DNA of 64,000 bases from Streptomyces sp. YPW6 (GTDB lineage: Bacteria; Actinomycetota; Actinomycetes; Streptomycetales; Streptomycetaceae): NCBI RefSeq assembly GCF_018866325.1, contig NZ_CP076457.1:5305001-5369000 (forward strand), in the 5' to 3' direction. Below are positions 51,964 through 61,155 of the stretch, one piece after another. The first letter of the stretch is position 1. The number at the start of each line of letters is the position of its first letter. The notes beneath the pieces were generated by a model. It was not told the DNA's origin and made no database searches. It was given only the letters and a program-made list of their open reading frames with translations. Both the position numbers and the translations under genes were made by a program.

Positions 51964-52311
51964 ATGCGAATCGCACCGGAGATGATCACGATCGACTGCG
52001 CCGACCCCCAGGCCCTGGCCGCCTGGTGGGCCGAGGCGCTCGGCCTCGAGGACACCCAGGACTACGACGGGTTCGTCGTCCTCGCTGCCACCCCGCTGGT
52101 CCTCGGCTTCCAGCGGGTGCCCGAGCCCAAGCCCGGCAAGAACCGGGTGCACATCGACTTCTCCTCACCCGACCGCCCGGCCGATGTGGAGCGCCTGGCG
52201 AAGCTGGGTGCGACGGTCCTCGGCGAGCAGTCGATGCAGGGGATGACCTGGACGGTCCTGAAGGACCCGGAGGGCAACGAGTTCTGTCTGGCGGACGCGG
52301 GCAGTCACTGA
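51964..52311 (+). CDS. VOC-superfamily (glyoxalase-like) protein (115 aa)
   Basis: Small metal-binding fold protein. It begins MRIAPEMITIDCADPQALAA and ends TVLKDPEGNEFCLADAG, the characteristic VOC strand and C-terminal acid. KNRVHIDFSSPDR lies between. These proteins range from isomerases to resistance proteins; the specific reaction cannot be assigned. ATG at 51964. It converges on the permease gene with a hairpin between them. Confidence 0.85.
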   Translation: MRIAPEMITIDCADPQALAAWWAEALGLEDTQDYDGFVVLAATPLVLGFQRVPEPKPGKNRVHIDFSSPDRPADVERLAKLGATVLGEQSMQGMTWTVLKDPEGNEFCLADAGSH

Positions 52312-52331
52312 CCGGCCCCGGAGTCCGGGAA

Positions 52332-52357
52332 TCCCCGGGGGCGACCGCCCCCGGGGA
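52332..52357. terminator. Bidirectional hairpin between the VOC and permease genes
   Basis: 11-bp arms TCCCCGGGGGC (52332-52342) and GCCCCCGGGGA (52347-52357) with a GACC loop, between convergent genes. Confidence 0.78.
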
Positions 52358-52390
52358 ACCACCCGCCCGCCCCGGGGTCCCGCTGCTTCG

Positions 52391-53842
<1,452 letters not shown>

Positions 53843-54120
53843 GACAAAGTCTCCTGGGCAGGCGGACGAATCAGGGGGACGGGTGGGCGCCGGCGCTGCC
53901 CGAAGCGCGTGGCAGGCACTGTGCGAACGCACATGCGGCACCTTGCGAGCGGATCATACGCGGCGCCCGGGGGAGCGCAACTACCCGCGTAGAGCGTGTA
54001 GTTGGTACCTTTTCGCTCCTGTGCGTTCCTACGGAATCGACGGTGACCTTTTCCCTCAAACCGGCAGGCAGCCGACAGAGGGTATGGAAGTGGCGGTGAC
54101 AGCTCCCCTACTCTCCGTGT

Positions 54121-54801
54121 GTGCACCCACCACTCCCCTTCAACGCGCGGGCAGCGCGCGCCCTGCGCGAGAAGCTCGGGATGGCCCCCGGTCATGTCGC
54201 CTACGGCATGCGCGCGTCCTTCGGCACCTCGCACATCACCCCCGAGCACGTGATCGCCTGGGAACGCGGGACCCACGTCCCGGACGCGGGTGAACTGACG
54301 GCCCTGGCAGGCGCGTTGTGGTGCCGGCCCAGTGAACTGATGGGCCACCCGGGCACCTTGCTCGAACACCGCATCGCGCGGGGCGTCTCGGCGGAGGACG
54401 TCGCACGCGCCACGGGCCTGACCCTCGACGCGTACCTGCGCATGGAGGAGGCCGGCCGGTGGACCGGCGACAAACGGCAGTCCGCCAAGCTCGGCGAGGT
54501 CCTCCGCCTGCCCCCGCGCGACTTCATCGCGATCACCAGGCTGGAGGAGGAGCTGGCCCGCCTCCTCACCGAGGCGGTCTCCACCCGCTGGCAGGCCCAC
54601 ATCCGTGCCATCGCCAAGCTGGTCTCCATGGACCGCCGCGACCTGAAGGCCCCGCTGCAGGCCATGGAACAGGACTACCAGGCCCTGATGACGGCCACCC
54701 TGAGCCGGGCGGGCGGCACCACCGCATCCGGCGAGGACGGCCGCCGCTACCTCGAGAACATCGTCGACCACTTCTGGAGCCGGGTGCCGGGGTCGTCGTA
54801 G
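54121..54801 (+). CDS. XRE-type helix-turn-helix DNA-binding protein (226 aa)
   Basis: Two HTH-like segments: residues 12-70 (ALREKLGMAPGHVAYGMRAS, VIAWERGTHVPDAGELTAL) and about 80-125 (HRIARGVSAEDVARATGLTL). A helical C-terminal region follows (about 135-225). The family is common in Streptomyces, without a defined role. GTG at 54121 is used; no strong ribosome site is seen. The upstream 278-base region also serves the divergent permease gene. Confidence 0.8.
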   Translation: MHPPLPFNARAARALREKLGMAPGHVAYGMRASFGTSHITPEHVIAWERGTHVPDAGELTALAGALWCRPSELMGHPGTLLEHRIARGVSAEDVARATGLTLDAYLRMEEAGRWTGDKRQSAKLGEVLRLPPRDFIAITRLEEELARLLTEAVSTRWQAHIRAIAKLVSMDRRDLKAPLQAMEQDYQALMTATLSRAGGTTASGEDGRRYLENIVDHFWSRVPGSS

Positions 54802-54928
54802 GCGCGGGCCGTATCCGGTCGTGATCTGTCCGTGGGGGCACCCGCGTCTCGCGGCGTGATCCGGTAGATCCTTCGTGCACGGGTGGCAGGCATCTTCCCG
54901 CCCGGCTTCACCGGTTAGGGTCGGCGGC

Positions 54929-55474
54929 ATGCCTGCCGAGCCCGCCCCCGTACGCGCCCTGCGTCCCGCGACCCGCGCAGACCTGCCCGCAGTACTGGCT
55001 CTGCTCGCCGATGAGGAGCGGGTGGTGGACCCGGCGGACGTCACGGTCACGGAGGCATACGAGCAGGCCTTCGCGGCGATCGACGCGGACCCGCGCAACG
55101 AGGTGCTGGTCCTGGTCGAGGATGCCGACGAGCAGGTCGGCGGGATGGTTGTCGGGTGTCTGCAGGCGACGTACATTCCCGGGCTCGGTCAAGGAGGTGC
55201 CGAGCGGGCCCTGATCGAGGCCGTCCGGATTCGTGGCGACCGGCGGGGCGGCGGGCTGGGCCGGATCCTGATGGAGCGGGCGATCGCGCGGGCCCGTGCG
55301 CGGGGCTGCGGGCTGGTCCAGTTGACGAGCGGCAAGCAGCGCGACCAGGCGCACCGCTTCTACGCCGGACTCGGCTTCACCCGCAGCCACGACGGGTTCA
55401 AGCTCACGTTCCAGGGCTCGCCGCCTCCAGTTCCGCCACCGTGCCCGACATCACCGTCCGGATGTGGCGCGTGA
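54929..55474 (+). CDS. GNAT N-acetyltransferase with a chimeric C-terminal tail (181 aa)
   Basis: Acetyl-CoA-dependent transferase. VRALRPATRADLPAVLALL is the first strand/helix, and RIRGDRRGGGLGRILMERAI is the acetyl-CoA loop (R/Q-x-x-G-x-G/A). QRDQAHRFYAGLGFTRSHDG and FKLTF form the normal C-terminal strands. The last 19 residues after FKLTF (Pro/Ser/Cys-rich) are read from the duplicated acetyltransferase fragment that starts at 55419, so the natural C-terminus has probably been replaced at the island junction. ATG at 54929. Substrate unknown. Confidence 0.85.
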   Translation: MPAEPAPVRALRPATRADLPAVLALLADEERVVDPADVTVTEAYEQAFAAIDADPRNEVLVLVEDADEQVGGMVVGCLQATYIPGLGQGGAERALIEAVRIRGDRRGGGLGRILMERAIARARARGCGLVQLTSGKQRDQAHRFYAGLGFTRSHDGFKLTFQGSPPPVPPPCPTSPSGCGA

Positions 55475-55576
55475 GGTGTTCCGCCGGCCAGTCCCACCAG
55501 GCCACCGCCAGCAGGCGTGCGATGTCCGCCTCCTCGTAGCGGGTACGGATCAGGCGGGCCGGGTTGCCGCCGACGA
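55419..55576 (-). pseudogene. Displaced 3' fragment of the Vat/CatB-type acetyltransferase gene (left direct repeat)
   Basis: 158 bases identical to 59336-59493 except for one base (T at 55431, C at 59348). It corresponds to codons near the end of the acetyltransferase gene (the part encoding about GGNPARLI to AELEAA) without the 5' part and without the stop codon. It marks the left edge of the toxin island. Confidence 0.92.
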
Positions 55577-55739
55577 CCGGTCACCGGCCTCCCGAAGCCC
55601 GGGGCTGCCGAGGTCTTCTGCCGCACCACGCGCGACTGGCCGAATGTGCAGGTCGCGGCTCGAACCGCAGGTTGACCCCGTGTCAGAATGATTCTTGCGC
55701 TGCATGAATGAGGCGCACGGCCAACGGGGGTTGCTGATC

Positions 55740-57431
55740 GTGGGTTACACCATTCCGGACGGCGTTGACACCATGCTCGACGTAGTCGGTGTCGGCTGGC
55801 CCAATGTCGACGAAGACGCGTACCGCGACATGGCGGATGCTCTGAGGGAATTCGCGGAGGATGCGGAGGACGACGGAGTCGCCGCGCACCGGCATATCCA
55901 ACAGCTACTCCTCAGCGGACAGAGCGAATCACTGGCCGCTCTTGATACGCACTGGTCGAAAGTGCAGAGCAAGCACAAGGACCTCGCGAAGGCCGCCCGG
56001 CTCATTGCGGGTGCGCTTGATCGGGTCGCGGACCTGATTGTGGCCCGGAAGATCGCGGCTGTCGGGGAGTTAGCCGACCTCTGCGCCACCGTGGGTATCA
56101 CACTCGCCTTCGCTCCTGTGACAGCCGGCCTGTCAACCCTTCTGGCGGGGGCGAAGATCGCGGCCACTCGTATCGCGTTCAAGAGGATCCTCAAGGAGAT
56201 GGCAGAAGCTGCCGTCGCGGAGATCGTGGCCACTCTCACGGAGCCCGCGGTCGCCGCGATCGAGGATGTCGTTGCGGACCTGGCCATCCAGGCCGCGCTG
56301 AATGTGGCCGGGGCACAGGACGGGGTTGATGTCGACCAGGCGGTACGTGCGGGCGTTGGGGGGCTCCGGCTCAACTCCGCAGCGGGAGCAACCGGCCCTG
56401 GCCCTGGGCCCGGAGCCGGTCCGGTCATCGACTACGACGCGCACGCCCGTACGGGCATGAGTCTGGCCGGTGTCCAGATATCCATGCGTGAGAAGACCGG
56501 CGGAAAGCTCACGAAGGCCAAGGGGCACCACGGCCGGGCCAAGGGAAAGGACTCGCTGACCGCGGTCCTCGACACCACCATCGACGGCGTGACCGACAGA
56601 CTCGGCAAGGCGCTGAAAGACCTTGGAGACCATGTCGGGAATACGTTGCCCAACTCGATCTCCAAGAGCTCGAAGATTCACAAAGAAACCGACCAGGACG
56701 TTCGCGACGGGATCAAGAAGATCCAGTCCGGTTCCGGCAGGGACGACGGTGCCGGCCGCGGGGGAGCCGGGGGCGGTGGTCGCAACGGTGGAGGGGGCGG
56801 CACACCCGGCGGCGAATCCCATGGGAGGCCGATCAGTCCGCAGCCCGCCTGGCACGGCAGAAGCGCCGGCAAGATGAAACACCATCGGCGCGACGCGCTC
56901 GATGTCAGTCACCTCAGTGAGGAGCAGCAACGGGCCGCCCTGGTGCGTGAGACGCGTCGCCTGGCGGACAATGCCCGTGACCAGGAGGCGGGGCACAACC
57001 CGCCCGGCAAGGACCGGCTGGTGAAATCCTGCGCGGGAGGGCTGCTGCATGAAGGAACCCTGACGAGTCACTCCAGCTCCACGAAGCGGCACGGACAGAC
57101 GCTCTTGGAAACCCATCCCGCGCTCCAAAGTGTGGTCGACCGAGTGGAGAGGGAGATCCGAGCGGACAATGAGAACCCGGGAGCGGGGCATGGAAAGTGT
57201 GCCGAGATCGCGCTTGTGTCAGATCGGCTCCATGGCATAGAAGAAAGAGACAGGGCTGCGATAAGCACGGAAGAGGACATTCGAAGGGTCATGAAAGGCG
57301 CGCGTGTCTACTCTCTTCAGATCGGAGAGCAGGACTCTCCCACGGGATTCAAGGACCACGGTGACTACAAAGAGCCTTGTCGATCCTGCTCCAGGATTCT
57401 TCCGCTGATCGGCGTCACTGCGCACACCTAG
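55740..57431 (+). CDS. Polymorphic toxin with YwqJ-type deaminase C-terminus (563 aa)
   Basis: A large secreted-type toxin. The N-terminal 200 residues are helical (starting YTIPDGVDTMLDVVGVGWP), like the WXG100/CpnT-like domain of toxins exported by type VII secretion, with a hydrophobic stretch TVGITLAFAPVTAGLSTLLA. A Gly-rich linker follows. The C-terminal deaminase has KSCAGG, HGKCAE (Cys487-Ala-Glu489) and PCRSC (546-550), the zinc/catalytic set of YwqJ-related deaminases. Its target (nucleic acid or nucleotide) is unknown. Codon 56070-56072 is TTA, so translation may depend on bldA tRNA. GTG at 55740 has GGGGG upstream; ATG at 55704 is an alternative. The SUKH-3 gene follows after 13 bases. 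Confidence 0.85.
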   Translation: MGYTIPDGVDTMLDVVGVGWPNVDEDAYRDMADALREFAEDAEDDGVAAHRHIQQLLLSGQSESLAALDTHWSKVQSKHKDLAKAARLIAGALDRVADLIVARKIAAVGELADLCATVGITLAFAPVTAGLSTLLAGAKIAATRIAFKRILKEMAEAAVAEIVATLTEPAVAAIEDVVADLAIQAALNVAGAQDGVDVDQAVRAGVGGLRLNSAAGATGPGPGPGAGPVIDYDAHARTGMSLAGVQISMREKTGGKLTKAKGHHGRAKGKDSLTAVLDTTIDGVTDRLGKALKDLGDHVGNTLPNSISKSSKIHKETDQDVRDGIKKIQSGSGRDDGAGRGGAGGGGRNGGGGGTPGGESHGRPISPQPAWHGRSAGKMKHHRRDALDVSHLSEEQQRAALVRETRRLADNARDQEAGHNPPGKDRLVKSCAGGLLHEGTLTSHSSSTKRHGQTLLETHPALQSVVDRVEREIRADNENPGAGHGKCAEIALVSDRLHGIEERDRAAISTEEDIRRVMKGARVYSLQIGEQDSPTGFKDHGDYKEPCRSCSRILPLIGVTAHT

Positions 57432-57444
57432 GACGAGAACGAAG

Positions 57445-57918
57445 ATGCCAATACTTTCAACGAATGAAGAAGTGGACGCGTGGCTGACGGAGGCCGGGTG
57501 GTACCCAGGGCGGGATGCTGTGCGAGAGGCGGCGGAGGCTGTCGCGAATGTGACCGATCGTTACCGCGCCTACGGAGTGGACATCGAACCCTCCGCGGCA
57601 GCGCTCGCCTTTATCCGTGAGCACATCTCCCTCCGAGCGGTCATCGACACCGCCCCGGAGAACTTCGCGATCTTCACCCCGCACCTTGTGTTCAAGGGGG
57701 ATGCCGAGGAGATTGCCGAGCTGGCCGGAGACCTGGGCGTCAAGCTGTTCCCAGTCGGGTATGACACCTATGACGGATCCACCATTCTCATGGATGAATC
57801 CGGTCGATTCTTCTTCTCTCATCACACTGGTTCCTACTATCTGGGCAGTGAAAAGTACGAAGCCTTGATAAGTCTTATGTCCAGCAAAATGGATGATGCG
57901 GAGGATTACTTTGTCTGA
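57445..57918 (+). CDS. SUKH-3 family immunity protein (157 aa)
   Basis: Predicted cytoplasmic inhibitor of the deaminase toxin encoded directly upstream. The SUKH-3 pattern is clear: WLTEAGWYPGRDAVREA at the start, LGVKLFPVGYDTYDGSTILM in the middle and GRFFFSHHTGSYYLGSEKYEAL near the end. GC content and codon use are clearly lower than in the flanking chromosome (AAA, ATA, TTG, CTT codons). ATG at 57445 is 13 bases from the toxin stop; its 3' end overlaps the next gene. Specificity for this toxin is inferred from adjacency. Confidence 0.86.
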   Translation: MPILSTNEEVDAWLTEAGWYPGRDAVREAAEAVANVTDRYRAYGVDIEPSAAALAFIREHISLRAVIDTAPENFAIFTPHLVFKGDAEEIAELAGDLGVKLFPVGYDTYDGSTILMDESGRFFFSHHTGSYYLGSEKYEALISLMSSKMDDAEDYFV

Positions 57919-58300
57919 CTTGATTCCAGGCGTTGCCGCGTCGCTGCTTGCTCACGGGGAGATCTTCAGTCACACCAGCCTCGGTGGTGACGAGCAGCCC
58001 GATCTGCACCCGGCTGTGCGAGAATTCTTCGACGCGCTTCCCGTAGCGCAACGCGAATCCTTCATGGGCTACTGCGCCGAGTCCGCGTTGATCTCGGACC
58101 AACTGTGGAGCCTGGATCGCCAACGCGTCGATGGTGGAACGAGCACCCTCGACGACGGCGCGGTTCACCTCGAGAGCGCCGTCCTTGTCGCACAGAAGAT
58201 CCGAGGCCACGGAGACCCCGAGCACGGTGCACCGGCGCAGGTGTGCCGCTCGTGCTCGGCGCTGCTCGACCGTCTCCGCGTCACCACGATGGATACATGA
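57911..58300 (+). CDS. Orphan YwqJ-type deaminase toxin module (129 aa)
   Basis: A free-standing deaminase domain without a secretion domain. VAASLLAHGEIFSHTSLGG and LHPAVREFFDALP match the family's N-terminal part, GYCAESALISDQLW carries the Cys-Ala-Glu motif, and VCRSCSALLDRL the second Cys pair (Val replaces the usual Pro). TTG at 57911 is chosen because GGAGG lies six bases upstream; ATG codons at 57893 and 57896 have no ribosome site. It overlaps the preceding SUKH-3 stop and ends in an ATGA overlap with the next gene. It is probably a spare toxin cassette or a remnant of a second full toxin. Confidence 0.78.
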   Translation: MSDLIPGVAASLLAHGEIFSHTSLGGDEQPDLHPAVREFFDALPVAQRESFMGYCAESALISDQLWSLDRQRVDGGTSTLDDGAVHLESAVLVAQKIRGHGDPEHGAPAQVCRSCSALLDRLRVTTMDT

Positions 58301-59250
58301 CAGCGAACCGCGACGCACTGACGGCCGCCGGATGGCACGACGGCCGTGACGTCAGGGACGACGCGATGTCAGCCGCTCTCAAGACGATCGCGCTCGTCGA
58401 GCCGGTGGCTGATGGAGCTGCCTGGGTACTGTTTCCGGCAGCGGAACAGGCCTTGCGCGCGTTCTACGGACTGCGTATATCCCCGACGGGGCCGGGGCGT
58501 GCCGTGGCGGCCACCGGATGCGTTGTCGACCCCACCGAGGCGCGAAGCGCCTTGAGATCGTTCTCGTTGCTCGGCGAGTCCCTGGGCTCCCGGCTGTTTC
58601 CGCTCGGCCGCACGGACACGGACGCGCTGCTTGCGGTCGATGAGCAGGGGCGTCTCTTCTCGATCGACCACGGCGGTCGCTGGCTGCTCGGAGACACCGT
58701 GCGTGAGGGGCTCACAGCGCTGTCGGGAGGTGACGCACCTCACCGGATCACTGCTCGCCGGTGGGTATGGACGGCACCGTCGACGTCCGGAGGAACTCCG
58801 CTGCTCGATGCTGTCCGGACCGCGCTGGTGGCCGTGTATGTCTTGCACCACCGGCAGGTCTACAGCGCCCGCGAACTGCGCCTCACGGTCACTGCGCTGC
58901 GGGGCATCGGCACGGAGACCCTGGACCGAGCCATCCCGTTGCCCGGGGGGTCGCTGGAGGACGCTGCAGAACCTCTGGTGGCTGCGGCAGCGGCGCTGAT
59001 CGAGTCCGAAGGGGCCACCGAACTGGGCAGTGAACTGAAGGTGAGCGTTGGCGGGCCGCCGCTCACCACCGCCCCGCTGTCGTCTGTCGCCTGCTCTGTG
59101 CGTACGGGGCACTACGCCGCGACGCCAACGGAGATGGAGCTCTCGTTGTCTGCAGGTATGGGAGCCTCGGTGGGCCGAGCCGGCGCAGCCGTTCGCCTCT
59201 GTGCCGAGGATCTGGGGCGATACACCCGGCAGGCGGACACCGATCGGTAG
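58297..59250 (+). CDS. SUKH-3 immunity domain fused to an unknown C-terminal domain (317 aa)
   Basis: Residues 1-150 are a SUKH-3 domain: LTAAGWHDGRDVRDDAMSAA, LGSRLFPLGRTDTDALLAV and GRLFSIDHGGRWLLGDTVRE. Residues about 160-317 are a second domain that I do not recognise: a helical start (LDAVRTALVAVYVLHHRQVY), then a beta-rich end (SELKVSVGG, CSVRTGHYAATPTEMELSLS). The ATG overlaps the deaminase stop (ATGA), so the two are coupled as toxin and immunity. The C-terminal part may be another immunity module or a host-derived fusion. GC rises towards the 3' end. Confidence 0.78.
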   Translation: MTANRDALTAAGWHDGRDVRDDAMSAALKTIALVEPVADGAAWVLFPAAEQALRAFYGLRISPTGPGRAVAATGCVVDPTEARSALRSFSLLGESLGSRLFPLGRTDTDALLAVDEQGRLFSIDHGGRWLLGDTVREGLTALSGGDAPHRITARRWVWTAPSTSGGTPLLDAVRTALVAVYVLHHRQVYSARELRLTVTALRGIGTETLDRAIPLPGGSLEDAAEPLVAAAAALIESEGATELGSELKVSVGGPPLTTAPLSSVACSVRTGHYAATPTEMELSLSAGMGASVGRAGAAVRLCAEDLGRYTRQADTDR

Positions 59251-59320
59251 TGAGCCGAGCACTTGTACGCGCTGACCGATTGCCAAGGGGTGGGGAATCT
59301 CGCCCATCCGCTCTCCTCCA

Positions 59321-59977
59321 CTACTGCCCCGGCGCCGCCGCCTCCAGCTCCGCCACCGTGCCCGACATCACCGTCCGGATGTGGCGCGTGAGGTGTTCCG
59401 CCGGCCAGTCCCACCAGGCCACCGCCAGCAGGCGTGCGATGTCCGCCTCCTCGTAGCGGGTACGGATCAGGCGGGCCGGGTTGCCGCCGACGATGCCGTA
59501 GTCCGGGACGTCCGAGACGACCACGGACCGGGCGCTGACGATCGCGCCGTGACCGATGCGGACGCCCGGCATGATCACCGCCTCGTAGCCGATCCAGACG
59601 TCGTTGCCGATCACCGTGTCACCCCGGTCGGGGAGGCCCGTCAGCAGGTCGAAGTGGTCGGTCCAGGAGCCGCCGAGCGTGGGGAAGGGGAACGTGGACG
59701 GGCCGTCCATCCGGTGGTTGGAGCCGTTCATGATGAACCGCACCCCCGTCGCCAGCGCGCAGAACTTGCCGATCACCAGGCGCTCCGGACCGTAGTGGTA
59801 CAGCACGTTGCGGGTCTCGAACTCCGTGGCATGCTCGGGGTCGTCGTAGTACGAGTGGTCACCGACCTCGATCAGCTCCGAGGTGACCAGCGGTTTCAGC
59901 TGGACCACGCGCGGCTGGCCGGGCATCGGGTGCAGGACGGTGGGGTCCGCCGGGACGGGCGCGGGGGCAGAACTCAT
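59321..59977 (-). CDS. Vat/CatB-type hexapeptide-repeat O-acetyltransferase (218 aa)
   Basis: Acetyl-CoA transferase of the xenobiotic acetyltransferase group, with left-handed beta-helix repeats: LVIGKFCALATGVRFIMNGS, then GDTVIGNDVWIGYEAVIMPG, VRIGHGAIVSARSVV and VPDYGIVGGNPARLI. NHRMDG contains the catalytic His. It acetylates hydroxyl groups of antibiotics or sugars; no substrate can be assigned. Its last 158 or so bases are duplicated at 55419, so the present 3' end (stop at 59321) may have come with the island. ATG at 59977. Confidence 0.9.
   Translation of the reverse strand: MSSAPAPVPADPTVLHPMPGQPRVVQLKPLVTSELIEVGDHSYYDDPEHATEFETRNVLYHYGPERLVIGKFCALATGVRFIMNGSNHRMDGPSTFPFPTLGGSWTDHFDLLTGLPDRGDTVIGNDVWIGYEAVIMPGVRIGHGAIVSARSVVVSDVPDYGIVGGNPARLIRTRYEEADIARLLAVAWWDWPAEHLTRHIRTVMSGTVAELEAAAPGQ
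59336..59493. repeat. Right copy of the 158-bp island-flanking direct repeat
   Basis: Inside the intact acetyltransferase gene; matches 55419-55576 with one difference. The match stops at 59335 on the stop-codon side and at 59494 on the 5' side of the gene. Confidence 0.92.
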
Positions 59978-60051
59978 GACCTCATCGTGGCATCCGGGCC
60001 CGCTGATCCGCCGATAATTTCGGCCCGACCGCCCCTCGCGACGTCACCGCG

Positions 60052-60795
60052 CTACGCCACCCCGCCCCGGCCCCCCACCCGGAACGGCTCCCCTCGCGAC
60101 CAGTCGGCCGCCACGCCCCGCATCACCAGCGCGCTGTCCAGCACCGCGCTGCCCGGCGGGAAGCGGTCCAGGTCCTCGAAGAAGGAGGAGCGGACGTGGC
60201 GCGGGCGTCCCGCCGTCACCTTCCAGGCGTCCGTGGACAGTTCGAGGACGTCCAGGTGCGTGCCGCCCGCGTTGGGGGAGAGGCCCCGGCTGCCCCGGCG
60301 GAAGAACTCCGACGCCTCCGCCAGGTCCGCGAACAGGCCGCTGCCGCGCAGGTCCTCGGCCGGTTCCACCGTGGCGTCCACCTCCACCTCGCCGTCCCGG
60401 GCCGCGAAGGCCACCCGTACGGCGTCGGGGTCCTCCCGCACGGTGAAGTCCGCGCGGCCGTGCTCGCCCGGGTAGATCCGGCCGCCCGCGAAGGCGTTCA
60501 GGCGGGAGGCGGTGTCGCGGCGAGGGATGTACACGCCCTGCTCGACGCCGTCCGGGCCGTCCCACTCGACGGCGATCCGGTGCGCCGCGTTCTCGCTGGT
60601 CAGGCCGGTCGCGGCCGGGGCCCACACGGGGCGGACGCCGCCGATCCGGAGCAGGCAGATACCGGCCACCGCCTGGCCGCGCACCAGTTGGGGCCGCAGT
60701 GGCGCGGGCAGCAGGGTCGCCGCGACGTGCGGGTCCACCCGGTAGTTCACCAGGAGGCGGCGCTCGATGACGCTGGAGAGCCGGGAACGGATCAC
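60052..60795 (-). CDS. DUF2071 family protein (247 aa)
   Basis: Cytoplasmic protein of the YqjF-like DUF2071 group. It starts VIRSRLSSVIERRLLVNYRV, then QAVAGICLLRIGGVRPVWAP; GVYIPRRDTASRLNAFAGGR and SSFFEDLDRFPPGSAVLDSA are family-like. Function is not established. GTG at 60795 overlaps the ArsR-type stop (GTGA) and has AAGGAGACGCCTC upstream, so it is translated with and controlled by that regulator. Confidence 0.83.
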   Translation of the reverse strand: MIRSRLSSVIERRLLVNYRVDPHVAATLLPAPLRPQLVRGQAVAGICLLRIGGVRPVWAPAATGLTSENAAHRIAVEWDGPDGVEQGVYIPRRDTASRLNAFAGGRIYPGEHGRADFTVREDPDAVRVAFAARDGEVEVDATVEPAEDLRGSGLFADLAEASEFFRRGSRGLSPNAGGTHLDVLELSTDAWKVTAGRPRHVRSSFFEDLDRFPPGSAVLDSALVMRGVAADWSRGEPFRVGGRGGVA

Positions 60796-61148
60796 GAGGC
60801 GTCTCCTTCCGGTGCGGAGCGCCACGTGGTGTTGCGGAGCACGATCTGCTCGGGGCAGACCGTGCTGAGGAAACGGCCCACGCACAGCGCCAGCCGGTCC
60901 TGGGCGAGCGAATAGAGGATGCGGTTGGCGTCCCGGCGCTCCGTGACGAGCCCGGCCCCCTTCAGTACCCCCAAGTGGCGCGAGATGGACGGAGCGCTGA
61001 TCGAGAACCGGCTCGCGATCTCCCCGGCGGCCAGTTCGCCGCCCCGCAGGTCCTCCAGAATCTGGCGCCGGGTGGGATCGGCGAGCGCGCGGAAGGCGCT
61101 CGCCTCGTCATCGGGCGGAGCGGCGGCCGGAACGGCGGGTGATTCCAT
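60792..61148 (-). CDS. ArsR-family winged-helix regulator (118 aa)
   Basis: Small dimeric repressor. FRALADPTRRQILEDLRGGE and SRFSISAPSISRHLGVLKGA are the winged HTH with recognition helix, and GLVTERRDANRILYSL is the wing. It lacks a metal-binding Cys cluster in the HTH, so a non-metal signal is more likely. ATG at 61148 lies eight bases from a perfect 8-bp inverted repeat that should be its own operator. It forms an operon with the DUF2071 gene. Confidence 0.9.
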   Translation of the reverse strand: MESPAVPAAAPPDDEASAFRALADPTRRQILEDLRGGELAAGEIASRFSISAPSISRHLGVLKGAGLVTERRDANRILYSLAQDRLALCVGRFLSTVCPEQIVLRNTTWRSAPEGDAS

Positions 61149-61155
61149 GGGTGCA

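Larger units (their letters stand above)
55419..59493. mobile_element. Toxin-immunity island bracketed by a 158-bp direct repeat
   Basis: The segment between the two copies of the acetyltransferase 3' end (55577-59335, about 3.76 kb) holds two YwqJ-type deaminase genes and two SUKH-3 genes, all on the plus strand. It looks lower in GC, with codons rare in the flanks (ATA, TTA, TTG). No integrase, transposase or terminal inverted repeat is present. The arrangement (regenerated gene end on one side, displaced end on the other) is what site-specific or homologous integration into a gene end would leave. The mobile nature is inferred. Confidence 0.7.

Noticed and set aside
55577..55739. Promoter from TTGACC near 55675 upstream of the toxin
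   Set aside because: No acceptable -10 element at 16-19 bases; not called.
55577..59335. Integrase, transposase or terminal inverted repeats of an insertion element in the toxin island
   Set aside because: None was found; the four genes are all toxin or immunity type, so the mechanism of entry is left open.
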